Of a stretch of 64,000 nucleotides of DNA, positions 1 to 13,200 are shown in pieces. A program made the position numbers and the translations under genes. Positions within the stretch are counted from its first letter, which is position 1; each line of letters begins with the position of its first letter. The notes beneath the pieces are model-generated. The model made no database searches, was not told the origin of the DNA, and worked only from the letters and a program-made list of their open reading frames with translations. Origin of the DNA: Sordaria brevicollis (taxonomy: Eukaryota > Ascomycota > Sordariomycetes > Sordariales > Sordariaceae); contig JAUTDP010000001.1 in assembly GCA_033439795.1 (NCBI GenBank), positions 2,666,001 to 2,730,000 of the forward strand, in the 5' to 3' direction.

Positions 1-1093
1 TAGAGATGATCCGCGGTTGACACCTTCTCGTACTAATTCCCCAATCGCAACTTTCTGCACCCCCCTTCGGGACATTACATTTCCTCGTTCCTCGGTATTG
101 TGGAAGGGAGGAAAGTAGCGACAAGGAGAGAAAAAGAAAGGAAAGAACGGTACCTCCAGGTAGCAAACCGTTCGGATCACAACATCCGATCTAAAACAGA
201 ACGGCGATCTATGGCACACATTTTAGTTCGTGACTTGTCAAGGGCGATCTCATCCCTTTTTCCTTTCTTTGCAGGTTATTTTCTTTTCTTCTGTGTTTCC
301 CACCCTTTCTCAACGGAAAAGTTACTCTAGCAGGCGCCGGTGGGGCGCTTAACGAAAGCAATATAGGAGAGCCTCAATACGAATGTTGTACTACAGGCAT
401 GTGTATGTATGTAGGTATGCCGTCGGCTTTCCTTTTATCGAAGTGGAATTTGCGCCACAAACAATATTCCATGGGGATCGACGGAACTTCGCTGGCATGT
501 TGGCCATATTAATTCATGGCGAGCAAGCCACTTCCGTCCCGAAGATCGGCAAAAGCAAAGATTGATCTCGGAAGGAGGAAAGATAAATGTTTTGCTTCAG
601 CTTCTACGACTTGATCTGCATCTTCACCGCTTCGACTCGTTGTTTATGTGCGGCGCTTTCAATGCCGTACATATTATCAGATTTCTAGAGGGTATTCCAT
701 TTGATAATGCTCAGCAGGAAGGAAGGTGGTATTCAAGCCTCGGCGCCAGCAGCTGGTTAGCCAGAAACTGTTCTGACTGGCTGAGGCTAAGGGATATACT
801 TGGCACCTTGGTTCTGTTTATTAGGCATTTGTATCTTGTCATTAGATATTTGAATCTTTTTCTAAGCTATACTCCCTGCTACAAAATTTCTTTTAAGATG
901 TTCAATATGCTATATCAATTCCCCAAGATGTCTCCCTTACAAATATTTAGCCATACTGTCCCTTCTCTAAAAGGTTTTACTCAAGTCCAGATGTCCCAGA
1001 TGATGGCTTAAAGAAGTACCGCGGTTAACAATCAAGCCAGTATCGTTCGAGCGTATAGAACTCTACTTCGTACGACTTACCGGGGGTGAGGCT
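1..1093. other. No gene recognised (left edge)
   Basis: Intergenic-looking sequence of ordinary base composition. A 149-codon open frame on the + strand at 562-1011 has no recognisable domain and uses a non-ATG first codon. I see no RNA gene or repeat here. Confidence 0.5.
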
Positions 1094-2442
1094 TTACCAA
1101 CAACAGTAACCGGGCGAGGCTTTGGGAGGAGCTACTAACTTGAATGATATGGCGTAAATAGCTTCTCGTCTCTCCTTGAGTGTTGATTCACATTCGAACC
1201 ACACAGTCCTCCATTGTTGTGTAGTAAAGGACTGCAGTATATGTTCCTGTTGTCCAAACTCGCGGCAGTGGATAGCAGTAGGCCACGTGGGGAGCACCCC
1301 GTGATGGATGGCCGAGAATTGATCCCAGAGGATCTTTGCACCCTCGGCGTTGCGCAGGTCAAGAGGAAGAGGGACTCTGAGGCTATCGATGTCTTTGCAA
1401 ATCCGATCCCATTCAGCTTCCTTTCCTTTGGGCATAATGTAGTGGGTTTGGTTATGGGCCGACGGTAGAGTAGGCCGGAATTCGTACAGTGTGAGTCCGG
1501 AATGTGTGTGCGAAGTACCAACGCCTCCAGTCATAGATGATCGGCAAGTCCATGTTTTCTCAAGCTTTGTTCTGTAGGTTCCAGTGGGGATGTTTTGCAA
1601 GACCTCAGCCTTGAACGTTGCCCAAAGAAAACATCGCAATGGGCTGAATTCGGTCCAGATGACGCTCAGGAGGTTGGAGTGGGTTGGTGCTGCCTGATTA
1701 CCGCGACGGAGGGTGGCCTTCAGATTGTAGTCAAATGGATTAGCATTGCTATGCACGGGGACGTAGTTGTCCGCCACCCAATCGGTGCCGTGGTAGACCG
1801 GGAGCGCCTTGTAGGGCATCGTCGAAGGGTCCGCGTCAGGGGGTACATTGGTAGCACGCAGTTCCATTTCCTTGGTTTGCTCATTTGCAAACCAAGCATC
1901 GAGAATGGTAGCTCCCTCCAACTCGATCTGCTGGATGGGACAAGAGTTAGTGGCCGCCTCGGATTCCACTTTGAGAGCATGGCTTGGAATAGGCATTGCT
2001 TCGCCAGATGAGAATTGCTGGTGGGCCTCTTCGGACAGGGTGGCAGAGTAGTGAGCGATACCCCAGAGCATGTCCTTGATCGAATTTAACGCCGGCTGGG
2101 TGGAGATGAAGTAGTCGCAAGCGCTGCCGCTAATTCCCGTGATGGTATTAAACCTGTCTGCGTGCGTCTTCAGAGCCCGGATGTACTGTTGAGAAAGAGT
2201 GATGCTGCCAGCTCAATGAATGTGCCCATGTCTGAGACGTAGTAATTGTGCCCGATAGGTTTATTCCACAATCCAGAGAGGGCGGTCTCTTCAACGATCC
2301 GACAAAGGTCCCAGGTCCCGGGCGCCTTGGGACCGCGAAGAGCCTCCGCAATAGGGTGTATGAAGAACTCTGCAGCCACCGCGGCCGCCGTATTGAGTTG
2401 GTCATAGGAGAGATTATTGTCGTGTGCGGGATGGAAGAGCAT
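1094..2442 (-). CDS. Unrecognised protein, probably two or more exons
   Basis: Two open frames on the minus strand read as one gene. The upstream frame starts at an ATG at 2442 (MLFHPAHDNNLSY...) and runs through GLWNKPIGHNYY. The downstream frame begins near YIRALKTHADRF and ends at the TAA at 1094-1096. A phase-0 intron from a GTCTCA donor (about 2242) to a TTTCTCAACAG acceptor (about 2190) would join them, but the donor is weak and a frameshift is the alternative. The open frame continues upstream of the ATG, so an earlier exon is possible. The product would be about 430 residues or more. The stretch PVYHGTDW faintly recalls the His motif of ADP-ribosyltransferase-like folds, but that is not enough for a functional call. 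It is transcribed in the same direction as the PKS, about 0.9 kb beyond the PKS stop codon. Confidence 0.5.
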
Positions 2443-3374
2443 GTTGACGGAAACTTCTTGGCTGTTGTAGGAGGCAGATTGGCAGAGATTATAGGGAGGA
2501 AGCAGTGTTAACAGACGTGGTACTGATCTCAGAGCTGATATTTTGCAGTGAGATGTGGAGGAGAGAAATTGAAAGCAGAAAGGAGGGTTTGGGGGAACGA
2601 GCTCTTATTCTTTTCGAAGAGGGGGCTGAACAGGTGCCAGGAATTACTTGACAGTTTGGCTGCCAGTGAAAAGGTGGATGGCGTGATTTCTGTGCCGTTG
2701 AAGTGGTGATCATCAAGCACAAATGCAAGCAATACAAACCAACTCACCTTAACAGTCGTCGATCCAACATCCCACTAGCAGACTCGAGTCCTTCAACGTC
2801 TCTGTGCAATCCCTTAACTGGGACCCAAATTTCCAAAACGGCGCTTAGAAGCGCGTGAAGAAGAAGAAGAAGCAAATGCGTCATGACAATTTGTAATCTA
2901 TGTAAAAAAAAGCAGAATGGTCTAGTGTGTCAATCTCGCGCGGTGACCAAGAAAGAAAGGTTAAAAGACGAAGAAAAACCAGTGAGAAAAAAAAACCCAA
3001 CCAAACGAAAGAGATTGGAACGACGGAGAGAAAGATCCAAGCAAAAATCACATGCGCGAAAGAGTGAAAAGGGAAAGAGCCACCACCCCCCGTACCTAGC
3101 CGATATCCAAGAAATCAAGCAAGAGCCACGGAAGAGGAGGTGGTCTCCTTCCTTCCATGTCTGCGAAGATCCAACCACAAAAGCCAAAAACTCCTGGGCG
3201 CCAAAAAGGACTCAATCATGACTACACTACCTAGCTTCCTCCATCTTCGTACCTGTTCTCCGAATCCATCTCCTTTTTTTTTCGGGCGTTCGGTTTCTGT
3301 TAGTCCGACGCCCGTGTCTGCCTCGCATGGCATCATGCGCGGTGGTGAAGCATTGACCGACTCCGCTACTTCGA
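2443..3374. other. Intergenic, PKS 3' region
   Basis: Lies between the PKS stop codon (3375-3377) and the unrecognised minus-strand gene. It contains a purine-rich stretch at about 2860-3060, which would be pyrimidine-rich on the transcribed strand, and probably holds the PKS 3' UTR and the promoter or leader of the downstream gene. An extra 5' exon of that gene may lie at 2530-2750, where a minus-strand frame stays open. No domain is recognised. Confidence 0.4.
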
Positions 3375-6300
3375 TTAGGACGTCAAGGCCTCGCGGATAA
3401 AACCACCGAGTTGCTTGGCCTATCGCCGAAGAAGAAAAAAAAAGGTTAGCTTCACGAACATAACAGCAGGAGATCAAAAGCAGGATAAGAGTAACAACTA
3501 ACCAAGTCATCCTTCATCATAGAAAAGTGGTTACCAGGCATGTGCCTGAAGGTCATCTTGTTGACATCCAAGTACTCGTCCCACCTGTTGGGTCCGAAAT
3601 CGCTTCTGTTGTCCAAGAGGAACAAGGCGTGGCCCTTGGGGTAAGGCTCAGGACGAGGATCAGTTGGGAGCTTGCACACGCCGTCCTCGCACCAGATGGC
3701 CGTCACCTTGGGGCACTTCTCCTTGGGAATGGGCTCGGCGTCGTAGTTGCTCAGGGCCGTGACCGAGGCAGCAAAGTGCGGCAGGAGCCACTCGGGGATC
3801 TTCTTTTCATCACCGCCCTCTCCGAGAAGACCGATGGAGGCGAACCAGGCGTGCAGGCCCTGAGGAAGAGGTTCGATGGTGACGGGGCAGGGAGCATCGA
3901 TGATGATAAGGTTCTCGACCTCGTCTCCCGCCTTGACGAGCTGGCTAACAATCTCATAGGCGATGACACCGCCTGCGCTCCAGCCAGCAAGAGAGTACGG
4001 GCCCTTCGGCTGGCGCCGTTTCATTTCCTCAATGAACTTGGCAGCCATGCCGTAGACACCGCAGTTGTACTCATCCGGAGTCCTCATGAAGGGAGAGAAG
4101 AGACCCCAGACTGCCCATTGACCGCCGACGTTGGAGATCTCGGTGTAGGAGGTGGCGCTACCACTGCCATCCGGGACCATGAAGAGCTGCTTGGTCGCAG
4201 TCTTAAGGCTTCCAGACAGGAGAGTGGAGGTTGCCTTGCGGTTCGGGTAGTCGTCGACAATCCTGGTGGGACGCGGTGGCTTTGGAGGGCAAGGCTCTTC
4301 AGGTCCAATTCTCGGATGTTCCTTCTTGGCACCCGCTGAGTTATTCGAAGCTGAATTGGACGTAGGGGTGGCCTCCTGACTCTTGCCCTTGGCCGGCTTA
4401 GAGGCAGCAGGCTTTGGGGCGGCTTTCTTCGGAGCGTCGCTGATACCAAGAGCACGCTCGACGTCCTTCAACGAAGGGTTGGTCACGAAAAGATCGGATG
4501 AGATGTCCATGTTCATCTTCTCGCGCAAGGTACCAAGAATGGCCAAGCTCATGAGCGAGTCCATGCCCAAGCTTGCGAGATCAGGGGCAGCTTGGATCTC
4601 CTCAATGTCAACGCCCATTTCTTGCGAGATGGTGTTCCGGACGAGACTTTGGAACTCGTTGTTGTTCCCTCCTCCAGACTCAACTCGAGTAGGTCCTTCA
4701 CCCTTGACCGAGTTAGCCTCGCTCTCATCAAGAGGAGTAGTGAGGTTTGACTCGGATCCGAGCTCGGGCGATTCGTCATCAGAAGAGTCATCGGACGCGC
4801 TGGAAGAGGTGGGCTCGTTGGCGCCAGCCTTCTCATACTGGGCAAGGTGACCCTTGAGCTGGCCAATGGTGGGGAAGTCGACAAAGGCACCAGAAGGAAT
4901 ATCCAGGTCAAGTTCCTCGCGGATCTTGCCGGACACGGTCAAGGACATGAGACTATCAACACCCAGATCGGTGAAGGCAATGTTGTCGGCAAGCTCATCA
5001 TGGCTGCAGCCCACTTCTCTGGCAAGGATGTCCAGAACCTGTGCGATTACTCCACCCTTGAGCTTCTGGTTAACCTTGCCAATGTTATCCGGCGTAACAG
5101 TCTCTTTCTTCTTCTTGTTCTTGGCAGCCGGGGCTGATTTGGCAGCTGCGGCGGGAGGAGGTGCGGGACGAGCTGGAGCGGGTGCGGCAGTGCCCATAGC
5201 GGCGGCGGCAGCCCCGCGGGGAGGAAGAAGCATGTTGAGAACCTTACGAGGAATGGCAGCAAACCTGATATCACCGGCAATGCCGATGACCCTATCTCCG
5301 TCAAAGACGTAGGCGTCACCAGAGAACATCTTGCTTCCCTGGACTGGCTGCATGCGGATGTAACTGCGGTATTCCTTCTTGAGATCGGGAATCTCAGTGA
5401 ACCTCATGGAGCCCCAGCCGTGGGAAATGAAGACCTGCTCGCGGGAGTCGACAGCGTCGGTACCATTGATGATGAAGCCCGAGATGTGGCACAAGCTGTC
5501 GATGTTGTACGGGTTGAAGAAGAACTTGCCATCACTCTCCGTGGTCTGGAAGCGGATCTTGGCGGTGGCTTCGCAGGTTTCGCTGTCCAGAATGACCTCC
5601 TCCATACCCTGGTATCGGCGGTTGTAGTCAACGAGGGCGCCAAAGAGCTTGTAGGCAAGACCTCGACCAATCTTGGAAGCTTCTCCCCGCTGCTCTGCCT
5701 GCTTCAGGAAGTCGATGCGGGTCTTGATCAAGTATGCCATCTTGTCAAACTCATGCTGCCAGTCTTCGAGCTGACCGTAGTAGACCTTGCAAGTGGCGTG
5801 CTCGGTCTTCCTAGGTCCGTCCCCAGTGGTGAACACAAGATCGGCATATCCAGCTTCGACATGAGCCGTCACAGAGAGTCTCAAGAGGTGGCTCTTGGCC
5901 GTGTCGTTGAAGATGAGTGTCTTTGGGACTTCCATCTTGGCGACGTTGCAGCCAATCTTCTCGGTCTCGGGGCGGACGAGCCTGTAGGCGTAGTCGGCCA
6001 CAGTCATGGCCATATCGCCATACAGCGACGAAGGGCAGAGCGGTGCACCATTGACCAAGTGACCAGAGACCACCTTCTTGAGATTCTCTTCGTGAAGCTC
6101 CGACTCAATCTCGACAATCGCGATATCATCCTTGACTTCCTCTTTGATCACTCGTTGAACGGTGGTGGTGTTGAGCTTGGGCTTGCCAGGGCCAATCTGC
6201 TTCACCGCTCCCTGGTTCGTGATGCGGTTCTTGGTGAGACACCAGTCACCCGTGTACTGGAGCCAGTAGTTCTTCTCGTCGAAGGAGTAGCTGGGAAGAT

Positions 6301-9300
6301 CGAGAAGGCGGACACATTGGAGGAAGTCACGGTGATACTCGCTGAAGTCGATGTTCAATCCAGCAGAGTGCAGCGTGCTAAGGGTAGCAGTGAGGGTCTT
6401 GAAGGACTGGCCCTGGTCGGTGCGGCGGAGTGTCGGCACGGCAATGGTGGTGGCACCAAAGGCGGCCTTGACCATGCTCACAGTAATAGCGTGGGGGCCA
6501 ACCTCAAGCCAGACGGTCTTCTCGTCGATTGTGTTCTTCTCTTGGGCCTTGAAGAGACCACCTTGGAAGTTGACAGCCTCTCTGGCGTGGTGGCGGAGGT
6601 AGCTAGCGTCGATCTCGTCGCCTTCCTCGAGAACTTCAGAGTGAAGCGGGGAGATGATAGGGATCTTGGCACGATCGAAAAGGACAGCAGATGCAAGGTT
6701 CTCAAAGTCGTCCAAGATGGGGTCGACCTGAGCAGAATGGAATGCATATGGAACAAACAATCTCTTGGCCTTGTGTCCAGCAGCATTGAGCTCCTCCTCG
6801 AGCTTCGTGATGACGTTGCTCGGACCGCTTAGGACAGTCTCGCGGTTGCTGTTGATGCAGGCAACATTCACATTCTTGGACTTGTTACCCAACGCCTTTT
6901 CCACCTCTTCAACTGGAGCTTGAACGGCAAGCATGGCATGGCTGTTCACGGTGCACTTCTCGACCAGAAGCTTGGCCCGGGTGCCGACAAGGTAGATGGT
7001 GTCACTGGCACTGAGGACGCCAGCAACGTTGAGCGCGGCATACTCTCCAAGACTGTGGCCCATGACGACGGATGGCCTGATGCCCCATGACTCCCAAAGC
7101 TTGGCCATCGCCATCTCGAAGCAGCAAAGACCAAGTTGGGTGACGACTGGTGACACGTCGGAAAGATCCTTGCCAGTGCCGTCAATCAAAGAGAGGAAAG
7201 ACCCGAAACCGTGAAGACGAGCAAGACGGTCATACTCGTGGAGACTTTCCCGGAAAATGGAATAGTTCTCGTACAAGTCCTTGCCCATGCCGCTGTACTG
7301 CGAGCCTTGGCCCGTAAACAAGAACGCAACCTTTGGCTGCTCCGGCGTGACGGGAACAAAGTTCTCCTTGAGGCGGGTCTGGATTGCACTCTGCGCTTCA
7401 TTGACGTTCGCAGCAGTGACGCTCATGCGCCAGTAGTGCTGGATCTTGCGGGCGGTTGTAGAGTAAGAGATGTCGGCGAGCGACGCATCCGGATGCTTGT
7501 TCATCCACTTGGCAAGGTTCTCAGCGTTCCTGATCATGGCAGCCTTGGACTTTCCGGTGATGGTGATGAGCTGGTGGCTGCGGGGGTCGGGCAGAGCCGG
7601 TGCGGTCTTGGGGGCGTCCTCAACGAGAATACCAGTGTTACCACCAGCGGCACTGAAGTTGTTGATGAAGACACGTCTAACCTTGCCATCTCTGCGACGG
7701 AATGGGGTCAGATGGAAGGCAATGTTGACATTGCGCTCCGACAGGTCCTTGGGGAAGGTCTTGTTAATGATCGACCCCTTCTTGATGCCCACATGAGGAG
7801 GGATAGCGTTCTTCTGAAGCATCAAGAGCACCTTGCACAGAGCAGTGATTCCAGATGCGGCCTCACCGTGGCCCACATTGGCCTTGATAGCGCCAAGGTA
7901 GAGAGGCCTGTCCTCGGGTCTCTTGCGCTGCGCTGGCGCGAAGACGTTGGTGACAGACACCATCTCAGTGCCGTCTCCAGCTTGAGTACCCGTACCGTGC
8001 ATCTCCACATAATCGACATCATGAGGATCAACACCGGCCTCGTCCAGGATAGCTTGCGAAAGCGTGGATTGAGTCGGCCCATGGGGATGCGTAATGGAGA
8101 TGGCATCGGCTGAGTGATTGGTGGCAGTGCCGAGTACAACGGCGAGAACCCGGTCGTTATCCGCCTGCGCATCCTCCAATCGCTTGATGATGACCGAAGC
8201 ACAACCATCACCACGGCAGTAACCATCGGCCTCATTGTCGAAGGTCGCGCAAGGGCCCTTCTTGGACAAGAACTGGCCTCTGCTAAGACCAGAGAAAATG
8301 TCCGGGTTGGTCATGCAAGACAACCCGCCGACAATTGCGGTGTCGCAATCGCGAGCCCAGAGAGCAGTGCAGGCAACCTGGAGAGCCGCAGCGCTGGAGG
8401 AACAAGCAGTATCAATGTTGAGACTGGGACCACTGAAGCCGAAGTGGTAATTGATACGACCAGGACCAAAGGCACGGACACCACCTGTGATAAAGTAGGT
8501 GTCGACCTCCTGGGCCGCGTTGATCTCACGCCAGTCATCTGACGTCTGTCCGTAGAAGGTACCGATGCGATCAAGTCTGGTCGAGGGTGTTCTGTTGGGG
8601 ACGTAACCAGACATCTCGAGTGCTTCGTATGCTGTTGTCAAAGCCATTCTTTGCATGGGGTCGGTCTGGAAGGCTTCGCGCGGTGACATGTTGAAGAAGC
8701 GTGGGTCGAACAAGCCTGGTTGCTCGATCCAGCAGCCGTAGGGTGTATGACTGGTGTTGATGGCCTTGCCGGTCGGGTCGAAGTGTGTCTTGACGTCGAA
8801 CCTGTCTGGTGGAACGACGCGGTGGACATCAAGTCCCTTCTCGAGGAGCTCCCAAAGCTTTTCGTGGTTGGCGGCATCAGGAAACCTACCAGCCATGCCA
8901 ACGATGGCGAGCTTGCACTTTCCGCTTGACCCGTGGTTTCCAATTCTGGAAGCAGTTGCTTCGGGGGCGATGGGCGGAGAGTCTCGGAATGTGACCTCCA
9001 GTTGGGTGTTGGCCTTGAGCAGCCCAACGAGAGTAGCGCTGTGCTGAGTAGGCCCAAGCGGAATCACCAGGCATTTCTTTCCCTTGAAGTTCTTTGCCCT
9101 TGCAATGCACCCATCAAGGACCTTGGTAAATCTCAAGGGCTCCAGCAATATCTCGTGGACAATTCGCTTCAGCAAAGACGCAGTGGTTTGTTGCTTGTCG
9201 GTGAGCCATTCGCCGGAAAAGCAGGACATAACTTGGGATCTCGGTGCCGTTCCGTGCAGCGCGTCAACGACTTTCTCGTCGTCCAAGCGCAAGATCTCAT

Positions 9301-10153
9301 GGATCAGGTCTGCGTCGTGTAGGTGCGGTGCATGATAAGGGCCGTAGACGGGAATACATGTTACGTTGGTCTTGGCGCCAAAGCCGTGGTTGCTTCCGAA
9401 AGCCTTGAGGGAAGATGGTGGGCCAGAAATGGCAACGCTCGAGGCTGAGCTCGCACTCAAATAGAGCCGGTTGGCTCGGTTCCAGCCGGCTTTTGCGTTG
9501 AAGCCCTGGATAGCGGGAGCGGCATCGCCTTCGGAGGTGTTCGTGAAGATGTATGTCCAGCTCTCGGAGCTGTCAACTGTTGGATATATCTGCTCGGCAA
9601 CCTTGAACACATATCTACCCACCCTGAACGACATGAGGGTTACTTCGACAGCGAGTGGTACCAACTCAGACAAGGATTTCGTGCAAGCGATTGCGGCGGC
9701 TGCGAAGAGCCCGGAGCAAAGGCCGACGAGGCATGTATTCTCTGGTCTGGCGAGGTCATCGTAGTTACTCTCTATGTGACTGTGGACGTGGTCAAGTTAG
9801 CAAAGAGTCGGTGAGACACAGGTGACAACCAGAGTGGCCACTCACTCTATATAATGGACCAGTTCTGATATGCACAAAAGGGCACCGTCGATACCAGGGT
9901 GTTTGATCGCCTGCGCATGGTATCTCTCATTGAGGTGTCGCAAATTGAGAAATTCGGGAAGCTTAGACCGTTCTGTCCTGGGAAGCTGTTCTATCTCGCG
10001 TCGGATGGCATGGCTGATTTGGTCCAGGTACGCTTTGGCAAGAACACCTTTGTTGGGGTTGAGGAAGTAGGTCGCGAGGAAAGCGTGTGTATCAAGAGAC
10101 TGGTCCCCAAAAAGGTAGAATGCTAACTGCTGTTCCCCAACTGGAGACATCAT
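3375..10153 (-). CDS. per-1: Non-reducing polyketide synthase, DHN-melanin type (SAT-KS-AT-PT-ACP-ACP-TE)
   Basis: Iterative type I PKS expected to make the tetrahydroxynaphthalene-type precursor of DHN melanin in the cytosol. Exons on the minus strand are 10153-9846, 9779-3503 and 3419-3375, giving 2209 residues. The introns are 66 nt (GTGAGT donor, GCTAAC branch) and 83 nt (GTTAGT donor, GCTAAC branch). Visible catalytic residues are: SAT Cys124 (GLCSG) and His252 (GPYHA); KS Cys562 (DTACSSS); AT Ser1012 (GHSLGE); PT His1343 and Asp1530; two ACPs with phosphopantetheine serines at 1712 (GVDSL) and 1844 (GMDSL); TE Ser2037 (GWSAGG) with a late His2187. An Ala/Pro linker precedes ACP1 and a Ser/Asp/Glu linker separates the ACPs. 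The domain order matches fungal melanin PKSs. I recall N. crassa per-1 as this enzyme, needed for dark perithecia. The start was chosen as the first in-frame ATG; a second ATG follows directly. No other melanin gene is adjacent. Confidence 0.93.
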
Positions 10154-10203
10154 GCCGGACTTTTTTCACGTTTTTTTTGGCCGTCTGCTGTACTGGTGGT
10201 CAT
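10150..10203 (-). promoter_or_regulatory. 17-codon upstream ORF overlapping the PKS start
   Basis: On the minus strand an ATG at 10203-10201 opens a frame reading MTTSTADGQKKREKSPA, which stops at TGA 10152-10150. That stop shares bases with the PKS start codon in the arrangement ATGATG. If this ATG is in the mature leader, ribosomes finishing the short frame would end exactly on the PKS start, a layout that permits reinitiation or translational damping. The transcript start is not visible from sequence. Confidence 0.55.
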
Positions 10204-13200
10204 GGAAGGTTGCAGGATATGTGCGAAGGATATCCGGAGGTAAGTAAAGGAGGAGATGCTGTAGAATGGGCGTAGCAAATATGGGCGATCGGAAAGCGAC
10301 TTGCCCGTTTTTGCGTGCCCTTTACAGTTGACAGAAGACACAAGAAGGGAGGAGAAGGGTTTAATAGAAGGGACGCGAAAATGGGTCGATGGGCGAAGGG
10401 CAAATAGATCGAGGGTGGGTTCTGCAGGACTTCCGGCGTTACCAATCGATGACCAAATAGTCATTTTACTCGGGGCACATCAGACCTGAAGCTACTGCCA
10501 CATGCCCCAAGTCACATAGCTTTGGTCGACGATGGACTGGTTTTCGGCTTCCGCCTGCCCTGAGTAACCATGCAAGCCTCGGCGAGGGGGGAGGGGGGGG
10601 GGTTGATACACGAGTCCGGCAAAGAGCTACTTACGACCTTGTGTGTCTCTGTGTATCTTGGTTGCCGTCAGTATCACCGGCAGAACCGTTTTGGTGTGTT
10701 TGAGAAGGAAAGGGGGGTGCTAACATCCCTGGTAGGTATCTTTGAGACCTGGGGAGGTGAGGTTCGTGAAAGACTCCTTGACTTCCGAACTCCACCAGGG
10801 AATCTCGCCGCCTCCGGGCAAAATCGTATCGGCTTACATGCTTCAAGCTAGATCCACGGGCGACGAAACGATTGACACGAACAGCCTCTCCCTCTGCATC
10901 TACAACGGCATGGCTACATTGGGTTGACGGCGTAGTTGGATGGACATGGACGCGGACTTCCCCACCCCCTTCTAAGACACTCGACCATACAAATCGGTTC
11001 ACAGCGCCTCTGCTCGGTCTTGTAGGATTTAGCCACTCGGACGTCCGGGGCGGAATCTGTTGTTGTCCTTGCCCAGCCGCTCCGATGTCAGAAGTGGATC
11101 ATGGCGCGAAGCTTCGGACGCGGTAAGAGTAATCGATGATGATGGAAAGAAGCGATGTTGTGAGGTTCTCTTACCCTGGGGTAAATATAGACGGAAGCGC
11201 AACGCTGACGATCGTCTTGGAGGCGTTGGGTTGGGTTACCACCAAACAAAGACAAGGGAACGATCGAGCGTGTGTGTGTGTGTGGTTCACGCTTGTCCGG
11301 GGGGACGCGATGCTATAGGTCAGAATAACCCTTGCTTTAGCTGAATTTGGCAAGGCGCCAGGGGTCTTGGGCTCTTCTTGTTGAACCGCAAGAGTGTTCC
11401 CCAAATTTTTCCCTTCTCCCTCCCTCGGTGAGTGATGGCCATGCTCTCTTGTACAACTCCCTCTGAGGACGCTGACCGTGGAGTCTGCCAGGGACGAGCT
11501 GGTCAAGGCTCCAACATCCCACTTTTTATAAGGGATCTTCGACTCTGTGTACTGGTGTAACGTCAGCGAGCAGATGTAAATATGGCGAAGCGTGATACGC
11601 AAGGTCACTTGCTCAATCTGGTTAACACTGTGCTAAATGACAGACGTCTAGACCAAATAGGGAAGTAGACAACCCAATGCGGCAACGCTGCGCTTCTTCG
11701 GCGTGGTCAAGTTGTCGTTGTGTCTTCTCATCATAACTTGGCCGCAAACGTGAACTGACAGGTGATCTCCGTTTTCGGAATTTTCGCAGCTTGATGGACA
11801 ATGTTGACTCGATGTCGGTAGCGATGAGAAGTTACAGATGCGCTCAATGCAGCTTGGATGTCGCCAGCCACTTCAGAGGGGTTGGAATGCTGATGTTGAC
11901 GTCTTCAAACGGGCCAGACATTCCATCACCAAGGTTTTCTGGGGTGCACGATCAAGTAGGCATTGGCGACAGTAGCAGAATGCGCTTGCGGTTGCGGTTG
12001 ACCGACCTTGTGAATACATCAGAAGTTGTTTTGGGAATTGGGAGCAGTGTCTTTACCTGTCCTTACAGAAAACAGTATGGTCTCCATCTGTCACTGATGC
12101 GTCGTTACGTGCCATTGGGCCTTCATCTGGATGGCTCGCAGCTCGCAGCCTTTGCCCGGAAGATGGTGTTAGTCGTAAAGGTAATGCGGGCACCTCCATG
12201 CTAGCAAATTGGTCACATGTAACCCCTCGGTGAACTTAACTCCTACCATAGAATTATCAGGACCGACATCACTTGATTACAGTGTGTTCCCTTGTTTTCA
12301 AGCCAAAGGGCAATGAAGCCCTGGGCTAGACCAACCCTTGCTGTGAGTGAGTCGGGCTTGTGTTTGACTTGGGCCAGAATGAATCTTTATAGGTTTTACC
12401 TATCGGATATGTACAGGACAAGTTTGTGAGACATGCCAAGGGCTTTACAGCTATTATACCTGATGCATGGGACCGCTCTCAATGTTGATTCAGACCAAAT
12501 GGCTGCAAGCAATGCAGGGACAGGTGGGCTGCCAGGCCGCTGGAGACAATGAGGAAACGGTTTGGGAGTTCTGAACATATAAAGCCATCTGGGTACGGAC
12601 TGTCCACGGGCCATTGGCTCTTTTCTTGATATTCGCGTGAAACTTAAAGCCCCAAAAGTTATCACTTTGAACTCTGATAACGTGTCAAGATAATCACTTT
12701 CTGTCCTCCTTATTAAGCACCTGTTGATTCCTCGTCCACCGTAAAATGACCCTGCTTCCTCTTGCACGATGTGGCCTACCGAATGTTTCCACAACCTCTC
12801 CAGTTACTTATCATTCTGAGAAAGTGAGGAGAAGAAACCCATGACGGAAAGTTAGGTGCTTTACAGTTTGCAGGCAATTATGTAAAACCTGCCAACATGC
12901 TTAAAGCAGGCTTTCAACCCTGCGTTTCTTGAGCAAAGCCTCGATCCTCGGTTCCTCAATAGCCTTGGATACCATTCTCCATTGATTCACAACGGGTTGG
13001 AGATTTTATTGACTCTTAGGTACCTGGGATTCCCAGGTTCTTCGTCGGTAGGCTCTCCATCGGGCTCTAACTGGGCCACTGGCATTGTCGAAATGTGAGG
13101 GTCGATCACCAATAAGTGTCCCGTTATCGTCGACCATCTCCAGTGATAAATTCGAATCTAGTCAGCATGCACGCTTGGGTGAGGTACACAAAGCTGGCCT

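Noticed and set aside
5420..6832. 470-codon + strand frame
   Set aside because: Lies wholly opposite the PKS acyltransferase and product-template coding sequence; an antisense shadow of codon bias.
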